Shown piece after piece: positions 27,503 through 36,185 of a DNA stretch of 64,000 nucleotides (position 1 is the first letter of the stretch; each line of letters opens with the position of its first letter). The DNA lies in NCBI RefSeq assembly GCF_012689525.1, contig NZ_CP051516.1, positions 2,170,001 through 2,234,000 of the forward strand, given 5' to 3'. The notes beneath the pieces were generated by a model, which did no database searches, had not been told where the DNA came from, and saw nothing but the letters and a program-made list of their open reading frames with translations. The DNA comes from Paraburkholderia aromaticivorans (GTDB lineage Bacteria; Pseudomonadota; Gammaproteobacteria; Burkholderiales; Burkholderiaceae). A program made the position numbers and the translations under genes.

Positions 27503-27682
27503 GATTTCCGTCCTTCCATGAGTGACTGGGTGGTTTAGCGTGAGAGCAGATTAAATGTTCGACTGGCTTTGTGAAATGACCGGTTTTAGGTAATTTAAGG
27601 TGACCACTTTGCCCGACCCCGCTAGCCAATGCAGAGCGGAATAGTGCATATAAATGAAACAGTCATATGCTGGAAGCGACCC

Positions 27683-27711
27683 TTGAGAATATCTGACTTT
27701 GCAGATAAAGT
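27683..27711 (+). promoter_or_regulatory. Predicted promoter and operator of the marR-efflux operon
   Basis: TTGAGA (27683-27688) and TAAAGT (27706-27711) stand 17 bases apart, a good sigma-70 spacing. Between them lies the inverted repeat TATCTG-N6-CAGATA (27690-27707), which would put a bound repressor directly over the promoter. The marR ATG follows at 27737 with AGGGGG before it. Related repeats occur at 28229 and 31085. Autoregulation by the MarR protein is the likely meaning, inferred from position. Confidence 0.6.
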
Positions 27712-27736
27712 TAAACGCACTGAACAGGGGGCATGA

Positions 27737-28174
27737 ATGAACCACTACACGCCGGAAAATTTCAGCCTGACGCTGAGCGTGGGTTTCTCGATCAACAAAG
27801 CACGTAACTTGCTGATCACCGAAATGGACGCCGCGCTGAAGGATCTGGACATCACCAGTCAGCAGATGGGCATTCTGCTGTCCATGCGCCGGGGCGTCGC
27901 CACCACGCCGTTCGAACTGTCGCGGCTGCTCGGTATCGACACCGGCCTGATGACGCGCATGCTCGACAAGCTGGAAATCAAGGGATTGCTGGAACGCTCG
28001 CGCAGCATCGAAGACCGCCGCGTCGTCAACCTGAAACTGACGGAAGAGGGCGAGGCCGTCGCCGTGCGTCTTCCGGAGATCGCCCCAGTGGTGCTGAACC
28101 GTCGCCTGAAGAAGTTTACGAAAACCGAATTCGAGGAATTGCGCCGTCTGCTGAACAAGTTTCTCGCAGAGTAG
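27737..28174 (+). CDS. MarR-family transcriptional regulator
   Basis: A 145-residue winged-helix dimeric repressor. The DNA-binding region includes TPFELSRLLGIDTGLMTRMLDKLEIKGLLERS and the wing SIEDRRVVNLKLTEEG. It heads an operon with an outer-membrane efflux lipoprotein, EmrA-like adaptor and EmrB-like pump, the classic arrangement for a repressor released by toxic small molecules. The inverted repeats before it and inside the operon are its candidate operators. Confidence 0.92.
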   Translation: MNHYTPENFSLTLSVGFSINKARNLLITEMDAALKDLDITSQQMGILLSMRRGVATTPFELSRLLGIDTGLMTRMLDKLEIKGLLERSRSIEDRRVVNLKLTEEGEAVAVRLPEIAPVVLNRRLKKFTKTEFEELRRLLNKFLAE

Positions 28175-28228
28175 GCGAGGCCGGCCAGACATGCTGCGGA
28201 CGCTCGCGGCGATTTTTTCAACCCTATA

Positions 28229-28242
28229 TCTGACAAGTCAGA
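28229..28242. promoter_or_regulatory. Perfect inverted repeat before the efflux outer-membrane gene
   Basis: TCTGACAAGTCAGA is a perfect 6-base inverted repeat with two-base centre. It ends two bases before the ATG at 28245, so it overlaps the ribosome-binding region. It is related to the operator-like repeats at 27690 and 31085, suggesting MarR binding or an RNA-level effect. Confidence 0.55.
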
Positions 28243-28244
28243 AA

Positions 28245-29762
28245 ATGAAACCACAGTTAATTCCACGGATAGCCGGCTCGCGGATCGCGAAGGCCGGTGT
28301 GACGGTGATCTTCGCGGCCGTACTGTCCGCTTGCGCGAATTACGCCGGTATCTCGAGCGACAAGCAGATGGCGCAGCCGCAGACCTACGCGACTCAACAA
28401 AGCATTCCGCAGGACAACGGTCATTGGCCGGCCGCCGATTGGGCCGACCAGTTCGGCGACGCGCAACTGAAGGCCTTGCTTGCCGAGGCGCTGAAAGGCA
28501 ATCCGTCGGTCGAGCAGGCCCGCGCCCGCGTCGCGGCGGCCGCCGCGTACAGCGACACGGCGAAGGCGAGCACCCTGCCGAAAGTCGGCGCGGACTATTC
28601 GTTGACGCGCCAGCAGTATTCGGGCACGGCGCTCGTGCCGCCGCCGTACGGCGGTTCGTGGCAAACGGAGAACAAGGGCTTGCTGTCCGCGTCCTACGAT
28701 CTCGATCTGTGGGGCAAGAATCGTGAAGCGCTGAAAGCCTCGCTGTCGCAGTTGCAGGCGACCCAGGCGGACGAAGAAGTCGTCAAGCTGTCCCTCACGT
28801 CGGCCACGGCGCGCGACTACAACCAGCTTGCGCGGCTCTACACGTTGCGTGACATCGCGCAGGAAGAAATCACGCAGCGCGAACAGATCGACCGCATTAC
28901 CGCCGGGCGCATTGCAACGGGCCTCGACACGCAAGTGGAACGCAAGACGGCGCAGGCGAATCTCGCCACCAGCCGCGCGACGCTCGCGTCCATCGACGGC
29001 AGCATCGTCACGACGCGCTATCAGTTGGCCGCCTTGCTCGGTGCCGGACCGGACCGTGGTCTCGCCATCGCGCGGCCGACACTCGGCGTGGGCGACGAAG
29101 TGCGCCTGCCCGACAACCTGCCGGCCGATCTGGTGAGCCGCCGCCCGGACCTGGTCGCGGCGAAATGGCGCGTCGACGCGCTCACGCACGACGTCAAGGA
29201 AGCCAAGGCCGAGTTCTATCCCGACATCAATCTGAGCGCCGCGATCGGTCTCGACGCGTTCGGTTTCGGCCGTTTCCTGACGGCGGCGAGCCGCACGGCG
29301 TCGGTCGGCTCGGCGATCCATCTGCCGATTTTCGACGGCGGTCAATTGCGCGCGCAATTGAAAGGGCGTTACGCCGATTTCGACTATGCCGTTGCCACGT
29401 ATAACCAGACGTTGGTCACCGCCCTGTCCGAAGTCGCGACGCAACTCGCGCAAATCCGTTCGACGGACGAGCAGCTCACCGACGCGCAAGCCGCCCAGGA
29501 AGCCGCCCGCGGCGCCGATCAGTTGGCGCTCGTGCAATACAAGGCCGGCCTCACGAATCAGCTGACGGTGCTGAACGCCGACACCACGGCGCTCGCCGCC
29601 GACCAGCAGGTCGCGAATCTGAAGATGAGCCGGCGCGATCAGCAGATCGCGCTGGCCGCGGCACTCGGTGGCGGTTATGTCGATAACGCCGCTTCGGTCG
29701 CCAGCAGCGGCGCCGCCGTTCCAGCCGCCTCCGCCAATCCCGTCGTCGCCGCCGCGCGTTAA
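28245..29762 (+). CDS. Efflux outer-membrane factor lipoprotein (NodT/OprM family)
   Basis: TolC-like outer-membrane channel of 505 residues. It has a lipoprotein signal with lipobox LSAC (Cys about residue 28) and the two duplicated helical hairpin regions of the family (NPSVEQARARVAAAAAY, LLSASYDLDLWGKNREALKASL, DLVSRRPDLVAAKWRVDA). Together with the next two genes it forms a tripartite pump across both membranes. The ATG at 28245 was chosen because it gives a proper signal peptide; the frame opens upstream at 28191. Confidence 0.92.
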   Translation: MKPQLIPRIAGSRIAKAGVTVIFAAVLSACANYAGISSDKQMAQPQTYATQQSIPQDNGHWPAADWADQFGDAQLKALLAEALKGNPSVEQARARVAAAAAYSDTAKASTLPKVGADYSLTRQQYSGTALVPPPYGGSWQTENKGLLSASYDLDLWGKNREALKASLSQLQATQADEEVVKLSLTSATARDYNQLARLYTLRDIAQEEITQREQIDRITAGRIATGLDTQVERKTAQANLATSRATLASIDGSIVTTRYQLAALLGAGPDRGLAIARPTLGVGDEVRLPDNLPADLVSRRPDLVAAKWRVDALTHDVKEAKAEFYPDINLSAAIGLDAFGFGRFLTAASRTASVGSAIHLPIFDGGQLRAQLKGRYADFDYAVATYNQTLVTALSEVATQLAQIRSTDEQLTDAQAAQEAARGADQLALVQYKAGLTNQLTVLNADTTALAADQQVANLKMSRRDQQIALAAALGGGYVDNAASVASSGAAVPAASANPVVAAAR

Positions 29763-29804
29763 AGCGCCATCGCGACACTTTGCCAATCTGTCAGGACCCA
29801 TATC

Positions 29805-31046
29805 ATGAGCGACACGATCAACACCAGCCGCGCGACGGCGGACGCGGACCAACCCCAGAAAGCGCAGGCCCCCACGAAGCGCAAACTGCTGATTTCCCTG
29901 CTGGCCGCCACTGTCGTGCTGGCCGGCGCGGGCTACGGCGCGTACTACTACACGAGCGGCCGCTACTATCAGTCCACCGACGACGCGTATGTGAGCGGCA
30001 ACCTCGTGCAACTGACGCCGCAAGTGAGCGGCACGGTGGTCGCGGTCAACGCCGACGACACGCAGATCGTCAAGCAGGGCGCGCCGATCGTCACCCTGGA
30101 TAACGCCGACGCGAAGATCGCGTTGTCGAATGCGGAAGCGACGCTCGGCCAGACCGTGCGGCAGGTGAGCGGCCTGTATGTGAACAACGATTTCTACGCG
30201 GCGACCGTCGCGCAACGCCAATCGGATCTGGCCCGCGCGAACGACGACCTGAAGCGCCGTCAGGCGGTGGCCGAAACGGGCGCGGTGTCCGGCGAGGACA
30301 TCGCCCATGCTCGCGACGCCGTCAGTTCCGCGCAGGCCGCGCTCGACGCCGCGCGTCAGCAGGCCGAGGCCAATCATGCGCTGACCGACCGCACGTCGAT
30401 CGAACAGCATCCGAACGTGCAGGCCGCGGCCTCGAAAGTGCGCGACGCCTACCTGAGCTACGCGCGCAACACCTTGCCCGCGCCCGTGACCGGCTACGTC
30501 GCGCGCCGTTCGGTGCAGGTCGGCCAGCGCGTGGCGCCGGGCACCCCGTTGATGGCGATCGTGCCGCTCGACGGCGTGTGGGTCGACGCAAACTTCAAGG
30601 AAGGCCAACTGAGGCACATGCGCATTGGCCAACCCGTCACCCTCACCGCGGACGTGTACGGCTCCAGCGTCAAGTATCACGGCCGGGTCGAGGGATTCTC
30701 GGCAGGCACGGGCGCCGCATTCGCCGTGCTGCCCGCCCAGAACGCCACCGGCAACTGGATCAAGGTCGTGCAGCGTCTGCCGGCGCGGATCCTGCTCGAT
30801 CAAAGTGAACTGAACGCGCATCCGCTGCGCATTGGCCTGTCGATGCAGGTCGACGTCGACACGCACGAGGAAACGGGCGCGCAACTCGGCGCGGCGGTCA
30901 ACACCTCGTATCACACCGACGTATTCGCGCAGTACGGCGACGAAGCCGACGCGGAGATCGCCCGGATCATCGAGCAGAACATGCCGGCGAAGCACGAGAT
31001 AGCCGTGAGCACCACGCAGAAAAACGCCGCGCGCAAGGCCGGTTGA
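29805..31046 (+). CDS. HlyD/EmrA-family membrane fusion protein
   Basis: A 413-residue periplasmic adaptor with one N-terminal membrane segment (about residues 27-47), then STDDAYVSGNLVQLTPQVSGTV typical of EmrA, lipoyl-like halves around a helical hairpin, and the beta-barrel region (VWVDANFKEGQLRHMRIGQPV). It links the EmrB-like pump to the NodT-type channel. It starts 42 bases after the channel gene. Confidence 0.93.
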   Translation: MSDTINTSRATADADQPQKAQAPTKRKLLISLLAATVVLAGAGYGAYYYTSGRYYQSTDDAYVSGNLVQLTPQVSGTVVAVNADDTQIVKQGAPIVTLDNADAKIALSNAEATLGQTVRQVSGLYVNNDFYAATVAQRQSDLARANDDLKRRQAVAETGAVSGEDIAHARDAVSSAQAALDAARQQAEANHALTDRTSIEQHPNVQAAASKVRDAYLSYARNTLPAPVTGYVARRSVQVGQRVAPGTPLMAIVPLDGVWVDANFKEGQLRHMRIGQPVTLTADVYGSSVKYHGRVEGFSAGTGAAFAVLPAQNATGNWIKVVQRLPARILLDQSELNAHPLRIGLSMQVDVDTHEETGAQLGAAVNTSYHTDVFAQYGDEADAEIARIIEQNMPAKHEIAVSTTQKNAARKAG

Positions 31047-31084
31047 ACCTGTGACCACCGAGCGCCGTTTTTTTTGCGCATTTA

Positions 31085-31098
31085 ACTGATAAGTCAGA
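31085..31098. promoter_or_regulatory. Imperfect inverted repeat before the EmrB-like gene
   Basis: ACTGATAAGTCAGA matches the perfect repeat at 28229-28242 in 12 of 14 positions and lies about 30 bases before the EmrB-like ATG. Its repetition ahead of a second cistron in the same operon supports a specific DNA-binding site. Confidence 0.5.
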
Positions 31099-31127
31099 TA
31101 GTTTTGCCTTCCTCGACAGGTGATGAA

Positions 31128-32690
31128 ATGAATGGATCGACGCAGCCCGCCACGCTGCCGCCGCTGACTGGCGGCAAGCTGGTGCTGGCGACGCTTGCCG
31201 TGGCGCTCGCCACGTTTATGAACGTGCTGGATTCATCGATCGCGAACGTGGCGATTCCGACGATCGCCGGCAACCTCGGCGTTTCGGTGGACGAAGGCAC
31301 GTGGGTGATCACGCTGTTCGCCGCCGCCAACGCCATCGCGATTCCGTTGACCGGCTGGCTCGTGCAGCGTGTCGGGCAGATCAAGTTGTTCGTCTGGGCG
31401 ATTCTGTTGTTCGTGCTGTCGTCGTGGTTGTGCGGCATCGCGCCGAATCTGCCGGTGCTGCTCGCCGCGCGGATTCTGCAGGGCGCGGTGGCGGGTCCGT
31501 TGATTCCCCTGTCGCAAGCGATTCTGCTCGGCTCGTATCCGAAGGAGAAATCCGCGACCGCGCTTGCCTTGTGGGCGATGACCGCAACGGTCGGCCCGAT
31601 TGCGGGCCCGGCGCTCGGCGGCTGGATTACGGACAGCTACTCGTGGTCATGGATCTTCTACATCAACATCCCGGTCGGTCTGTTCGCCGCGGGCGTGACG
31701 TGGGGGATCTATCGCACCCGCGAAACTCCGACAAAGCGCCTGCCGATCGACAAGGTGGGCCTGCTCTCGCTGACCGCATGGGTCGGCTCGTTGCAGATCA
31801 TGCTCGACAAAGGCAAGGATCTCGACTGGTTCAACTCGCCGGTGATCGTGGCCCTGACGGTATTCGCGGCGATCAGTTTCGTGTTCTTCGTGATCTGGGA
31901 GTTGACTGAAAAGAATCCGATCGTCGATTTGCGGTTGTTCGGCAAACGCAATTTCCTCGGCGGCACGATCGCGATTTCGGTGGCGTATGCGGTGTTTTTC
32001 TCCAACCTCGTGCTGTTGCCGCAGTGGATGCAGGAGTATCTGAACTACCGTTCCGTCGATGCGGGTCTGGCAACTGCACCGCTTGGCATCTTCGCCGTTA
32101 TTCTCGCGCCGGTCATGGCGAAGATCATGCCGAAGTCCGATGCGCGGGTGCTGGCGACGCTGGCTTTCCTCGGTTTTGCCGGTGTGTTCTTCATGCGCTC
32201 GAACTACACCACGGGCGTGGATACCTGGACGCTAGTCTTGCCGACGTTGTTGCAAGGCATCCCGACGGCGCTCTTCTTCGTGCCGCTGACCGCGATCATT
32301 CTGTCCGGCCTCACGCCCGATCGTATTCCGGCTGCGGCGGGCCTGTCGAATTTCGCGCGAGTATTTGCCGGCGCGGTGGGCACGTCGCTGGCCTCGACAG
32401 GATGGAATGACCGGACGATCCTGCATCACGCGCAACTGGCCGAGCAGACGAGCGTGAACAATCCGACTTACACGGCCGCGCTGGATGCGCTGCAGAGTAC
32501 TTTGGGCGGCGGTCAGGCCCAGGCGATGGCGTTCTTCGAACGCTCGATGAATACCCAGGCGGCCATGCTGGGATTGAACGATATTTTCTGGCTGTCGGCG
32601 GTGATCTTCGTATTGATCATCCCGCTGATCTGGGTGACGAAGCCGGATCGCTCCAGTTCGGCCGCGGCGGCGGGAGCGGGTGGCCATTAA
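31128..32690 (+). CDS. DHA2-family MFS drug efflux pump (EmrB-like)
   Basis: A 520-residue, 14-helix proton-driven exporter. Motifs are LDSSIANVAIPTIAGNLG (helix 1, motif D1 type), VIPLSQAILLG-type motif A surroundings, and GPALGGWITDSYSWSWIFYIN (motif C, antiporter signature). It pumps hydrophobic toxicants through the EmrA adaptor and the NodT channel encoded just upstream. The ATG at 31128 was preferred to a TTG at 31104. Confidence 0.93.
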   Translation: MNGSTQPATLPPLTGGKLVLATLAVALATFMNVLDSSIANVAIPTIAGNLGVSVDEGTWVITLFAAANAIAIPLTGWLVQRVGQIKLFVWAILLFVLSSWLCGIAPNLPVLLAARILQGAVAGPLIPLSQAILLGSYPKEKSATALALWAMTATVGPIAGPALGGWITDSYSWSWIFYINIPVGLFAAGVTWGIYRTRETPTKRLPIDKVGLLSLTAWVGSLQIMLDKGKDLDWFNSPVIVALTVFAAISFVFFVIWELTEKNPIVDLRLFGKRNFLGGTIAISVAYAVFFSNLVLLPQWMQEYLNYRSVDAGLATAPLGIFAVILAPVMAKIMPKSDARVLATLAFLGFAGVFFMRSNYTTGVDTWTLVLPTLLQGIPTALFFVPLTAIILSGLTPDRIPAAAGLSNFARVFAGAVGTSLASTGWNDRTILHHAQLAEQTSVNNPTYTAALDALQSTLGGGQAQAMAFFERSMNTQAAMLGLNDIFWLSAVIFVLIIPLIWVTKPDRSSSAAAAGAGGH

Positions 32691-33040
32691 GGGCGGCACA
32701 GGTGGCGAGCGGCATGGTTACCCGTATTTACTATTGCCTGTTCGCCGCCTACGATAGATTGAGGTTTCCGGCTGACGATTCACGTGATCGTCATGGCTGA
32801 GATCCGATAGCCGGCTGACAGACCGGTTTATAAACCGACTTGCAGCGGGTTCAAGTCAAACCGATGCAAGCTTTCCGACAGGCATCGTCGAAACATGAGC
32901 GAGCTGGCTCATCGCGGTGACCCGAGCGGGAGACTCGAACGAAGCGCGCAACCGTGGTTGCCATAAAAAATACCACGCGGTTCGAGGTCTTCCGTTGTTC
33001 CTGTGCGCCTTACAGCACTAACGTCTTGCGGGAGAGCGCC
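32691..33040. other. Intergenic region with palindromes
   Basis: 350 bases after the EmrB-like gene. It contains GACGAT/ATCGTC arms at 32774-32792, the perfect 14-base palindrome CGGTTTATAAACCG at 32824-32837, and a repeated CCGGCTGAC (32769 and 32811). No terminator with T-run is obvious. No gene is supported. Confidence 0.45.
32824..32837. promoter_or_regulatory. Perfect 14-base palindrome, candidate operator
   Basis: CGGTTTATAAACCG is self-complementary and AT-rich in the centre. It lies about 200 bases before the small membrane-protein gene at 33041. No regulator gene is adjacent, so what binds it is unknown. Confidence 0.35.
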
Positions 33041-33232
33041 ATGATTCGCGCCGAACGTCGGATTGTATTCGCGGCCATTGCGGTGTTCGTCGCGCTGGGC
33101 GGCATGGCCATGGTCATTCACGGTGTGCTGTTCGACGCGCGCAATGCCATGTTATATGGCGGGATCTTGCTGGTGCTCGGCGTCGCGGTGCTGGCGCTAA
33201 TGCTGACGCCGCGACCGACGGATAGCTCGTGA
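33041..33232 (+). CDS. Small two-helix membrane protein
   Basis: A 63-residue protein with two hydrophobic segments (IVFAAIAVFVALGGMAMVIHGVL and YGGILLVLGVAVLALML) separated by a short polar loop (FDARNAM). GGGAGAG stands about six bases before the ATG, a strong ribosome site. It is probably an inner-membrane protein of the small-hypothetical type common in Burkholderia. Function unknown. Confidence 0.65.
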   Translation: MIRAERRIVFAAIAVFVALGGMAMVIHGVLFDARNAMLYGGILLVLGVAVLALMLTPRPTDSS

Positions 33233-33280
33233 AGTCAGGTTGGCAACAGCCAATTGAAATATTGCGGCACCAATAGAAGC

Positions 33281-33311
33281 GGCGCGCCACCGGTTTTCCG
33301 GTTGGCGCGCC
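33281..33311 (+). terminator. Strong hairpin terminator
   Basis: GGCGCGCCACCGG (33281-33293), a TTTT loop, then CCGGT and GGCGCGCC (33304-33311) with one bulged T form a long GC stem. On the plus strand it is followed by CTGAGTTTTGC. It sits between the convergent ends of the small membrane-protein gene and the HD-domain gene. Confidence 0.6.
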
Positions 33312-33359
33312 CTGAGTTTTGCATCGGCCGGCAACGCGCCGGCCGTCTTGCGCAGATAG

Positions 33360-34055
33360 TTATTCCGCCGCGGCTCCGTGATTGCATCCCGCGTGATGGA
33401 CGTGACCCGCCTTGCTGTCATCCCATGCCGAACCGAGAATGATCTTGCAGAAATTCAGCCGCTTGTAGCTCGGATCTTTCATCTCCAGCACATCAGCTTT
33501 GACGTTGCCGAACGTGGTTTCGGGTTTGCTGATCGTGCCTTGCGCGAACGCATCGATGATCTGGTTCTTGAAGTCCTGCTCCCGCGGATGCGCGGCCACC
33601 ACGCTGACGCGTTGCGCGTCGTCGAACTCGTGATACCGCATGCCGAGCACGTCCATTTCGACGCCCGCGGTCACCAGCGAGACGACCGGCTTCAGATGCT
33701 CGGGGACGCCCGGCGTGGTGTGCAGCGCGATAGACAACCAGACCTGTTCGATGTCGTACTCGTTGACGCTATGACTCTTGAGAAAGTCGCGCGCGGCATT
33801 GGCGCCGTCGACTTCGAAGCGATCTGTTTTGCTGCTGTAGCCCGGCGTGAGGCCCATGTCATGAAACATCGCGCCGATGTACAGCAACTCGGGGTCATAC
33901 GCGAGGTTGCGGCGCGCGCCGGTCAACGCGCCCCACAGGAACACGCGCCGCGAGTGATTGAACAGCAGATCGTTCTCGGTGTCGCGGACCAGATCGGTTG
34001 CGGCTCTCGCGAGACGGCTGTCTGGAATGTGAATGCCGGCAATGGTCGTACTCAT
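33360..34055 (-). CDS. HD-domain protein (cyanamide hydratase-like)
   Basis: A 231-residue HD-superfamily metal-dependent hydrolase. His34 (LLFNHSRRVFLWG) and His65-Asp66 (GAMFHDMGLT) give the HD metal site; later His and Asp residues (IALHTTP) complete it. Bacterial relatives resemble the cyanamide hydratase/Ddi2 group, but substrate prediction is not safe. The C-terminal tail is His-rich (HVHHAGCNH). It is the last gene of the minus-strand oxidation cluster, 250 bases after the binding-protein gene. The ATG at 34055 was chosen over longer upstream frames. Confidence 0.8.
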   Translation of the reverse strand: MSTTIAGIHIPDSRLARAATDLVRDTENDLLFNHSRRVFLWGALTGARRNLAYDPELLYIGAMFHDMGLTPGYSSKTDRFEVDGANAARDFLKSHSVNEYDIEQVWLSIALHTTPGVPEHLKPVVSLVTAGVEMDVLGMRYHEFDDAQRVSVVAAHPREQDFKNQIIDAFAQGTISKPETTFGNVKADVLEMKDPSYKRLNFCKIILGSAWDDSKAGHVHHAGCNHGAAAE

Positions 34056-34305
34056 CGAATTTCTCCTGGACAAAGATAGTGCCTCGTGAGGCGATGGACT
34101 TCGTGTCGTTCGGGCAATGTCCATGCAGCGGTCTGGATTCGTTCGCTGTGAGCACTGTCCGGGGATGTCCAAGTATCCGTCGGAGTCGTATCGGGGTGAG
34201 TGGCAATCAACCGGCAAAGCGTGCCAGTGATACGCTGTTTTCTGCCATCCGCGCATGGTTCGCGGCGGCCGGCAATTCACGGCGCGTCTGGGGCGCAACC
34301 GCCGC

Positions 34306-35481
34306 CTATTTCGCGGCCAGCGCCGGCTTGCTGCCGAGCAGCACCCACTGGCCGTTTTCGACGACGAGGTTGACGCTCTTCACGCCGATCACGCGGCGCG
34401 TGGCCGGGTCGAAGTTTGCCTTGCCGAACACGACGCTCGGCACGTCATGCAGCTTCGGCAGCGCGTCGCGCACGGCGCGGCGATCGGTGCCGCCCGCGCG
34501 CAGCGCGTAGGCCGCGATGATCGTGGCGTCATAGGCGAACGCATTGAAGGCATCGGGCTGGTGGTGATATTTCGCTTCGAAGCCACGCACGAAATGCTGG
34601 ACTTCGGGGCTGGGGTCGCCCGGGAAGAAACTGGTGTTGGTCGTCACACCGTTGACGGCATCGCCGCCGAGTTCCATGAACTTCGGCGAATACACCGAGC
34701 TCGCGGCCACGATCGGCAGGGTGATCCCGCTCGTACGTGCCTGCCGCGCGATCTGCGCGCCGTCGGAGTAGTACGAGATCAGCACGAACGCGTCGGGATG
34801 CGCATCGCGCGCACGCAACAGCGTCGCGCGAAAATCCTTGTCGGTGGGTTGGTAGCCTTCCGCGGCCACGACTTGCGCGCCACGCGCGGCAGCGGCTTTC
34901 ACGAAGACGTCCTTGCTGGCGCGGCCCCAGTCGGTGTTCTGGAACAGCACGGCGATCCGCTTGAAACCCTGTTTGACGGCAAGGTCCGCGAGCAGCGGCT
35001 GCGCGTCCGACTGACTGACGGACGGGCTCCAGATGAAGTCGCCGCCTTTGGTGAAGTCGGGATGCGAATTGGTGAAACCCAACTGCACGAGGCCGGCGCG
35101 CTGATAGATCGGCGAGGCCGCCATCGAAGCCGGACTCGAAAAGTCACCGAGTTCGATCAGGATGCGTTTGTCGTCGACGAATTTCTGCGCGATGCCGACC
35201 GCCTGGCGCGGATCGCTCTGGCTGTCTTCGAACACATACTGCAAAGGATGGCCATTGATGCCGCCCTGGCTGTTGATCTCGTCGAGCGCGAGGTCGAAAC
35301 CGGCTTTCCATTGCGCGCCGTATTGCGCGTTGGGACCGGTCAACGGTCCACTGACGCCGAAGAAAACCGGCTCGCCGCTGGCCGGCGCAGCTTGGGACAC
35401 ACTGTGGAAGGAGAGGGCGAGTACGGCGCCGGCCAGGGCGAAGAGTCGCCGGTACAACGCGGAGGGATGCGAGGCGGACAT
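34306..35481 (-). CDS. Branched-chain-amino-acid-type ABC substrate-binding protein (copy 1)
   Basis: Periplasmic binding protein of 391 residues with a signal peptide (cleavage after SQAA). The LivK-type fold shows FFGVSGPLTGPNAQYG, DSQSDPRQAV and QNTDWGRASKD. It is closely similar along its length to the protein at 39625-40803, which heads a complete transporter operon; this copy has no permease of its own. The start at 35481 has GGGGA upstream; the frame reads much further (to 36138), but that part overlaps the AhpD-like gene in another frame and is not coding. Confidence 0.9.
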   Translation of the reverse strand: MSASHPSALYRRLFALAGAVLALSFHSVSQAAPASGEPVFFGVSGPLTGPNAQYGAQWKAGFDLALDEINSQGGINGHPLQYVFEDSQSDPRQAVGIAQKFVDDKRILIELGDFSSPASMAASPIYQRAGLVQLGFTNSHPDFTKGGDFIWSPSVSQSDAQPLLADLAVKQGFKRIAVLFQNTDWGRASKDVFVKAAAARGAQVVAAEGYQPTDKDFRATLLRARDAHPDAFVLISYYSDGAQIARQARTSGITLPIVAASSVYSPKFMELGGDAVNGVTTNTSFFPGDPSPEVQHFVRGFEAKYHHQPDAFNAFAYDATIIAAYALRAGGTDRRAVRDALPKLHDVPSVVFGKANFDPATRRVIGVKSVNLVVENGQWVLLGSKPALAAK

Positions 35482-35603
35482 GAGTGTTCCCCGGAAATGA
35501 GTTGGACTCCGAGTCTCCAACGCATCACATCCTGCGGCAACGAAGCGATTGGCATATCCATATTCGCTGGCCGGCGCGTTGCGACGGCGATGCGATATGA
35601 GGC

Positions 35604-36185
35604 TTAAGGCTGCGCCGGAAACACGGGCTCGCCCAACGTGAGCATCAGCCGGTTCGCCCAGGCGAAAATCGCAATCGCGTGGCTCAGATCGAGAATCTGC
35701 GTATCGTCGAGCCCCACGCGGCGAAGTGCGTCGAGCGATTCCGGGTCGATCGTTTCGGGATGTAGCGTGAGATCGATCGCATAGCGCACGATGGCGCTTT
35801 CGCGCTCCGTCGTGCCGGCAGTTTCGGGGTCGGCGAAAATCTGCTGGATCACGTCGTCGCGCTTCGCGAGTTGCTGGAAGCGCTGCGCATGCACCGACGT
35901 GCAATATACGCAGCCGTTCACGCGCGACACGACCGTGCTCGCCAGCTCGCGCTCGGCGCGCGACAGGCCGCCGGGCGCATACATGATGCTGTTGAACGCG
36001 CCCGAGCGCTGCCGCAGGATTTCTGCCTCGTGGACCAGCAACAGGTAATAGTCGGACGTCTTCGCCTGCGGATGACTCGTCTCGAGTACGGTAGCCTGCG
36101 CGGGCGACGCCTGCGCGAGCGGGACCACGTCGAGCCATGCGCGCCAGCCGAGTGTTTGCGACGTGAAGCCGTGATCGGTGCTCAT
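35604..36185 (-). CDS. AhpD-like alkylhydroperoxidase domain protein
   Basis: A 193-residue carboxymuconolactone-decarboxylase-fold protein with the redox motif CVYCTSVHA (Cys92, Cys95, His99), as in AhpD-type peroxidases. It matches, from memory, the Avi_7169 type of alkylhydroperoxidase protein, which occurs beside a second CMD protein (Avi_7170 type), binding proteins and luciferase-like monooxygenases; all of these are present here. Its start overlaps the preceding gene by four bases (36182-36185). A role in handling peroxide or sulfenic by-products of flavin oxidation is inferred. Confidence 0.82.
   Translation of the reverse strand: MSTDHGFTSQTLGWRAWLDVVPLAQASPAQATVLETSHPQAKTSDYYLLLVHEAEILRQRSGAFNSIMYAPGGLSRAERELASTVVSRVNGCVYCTSVHAQRFQQLAKRDDVIQQIFADPETAGTTERESAIVRYAIDLTLHPETIDPESLDALRRVGLDDTQILDLSHAIAIFAWANRLMLTLGEPVFPAQP

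Noticed and set aside
28257..31058. 933-codon open frame on the minus strand across the NodT and EmrA-like genes
   Set aside because: It is the antisense shadow of two clearly homologous efflux genes; Arg/Gly/His-rich translation with no domain, as expected from high GC codon bias.
35482..36138. N-terminal extension of the first Liv-type binding protein
   Set aside because: The frame is open but overlaps the AhpD-like gene in another frame, and a good signal peptide with ribosome site starts at 35481.
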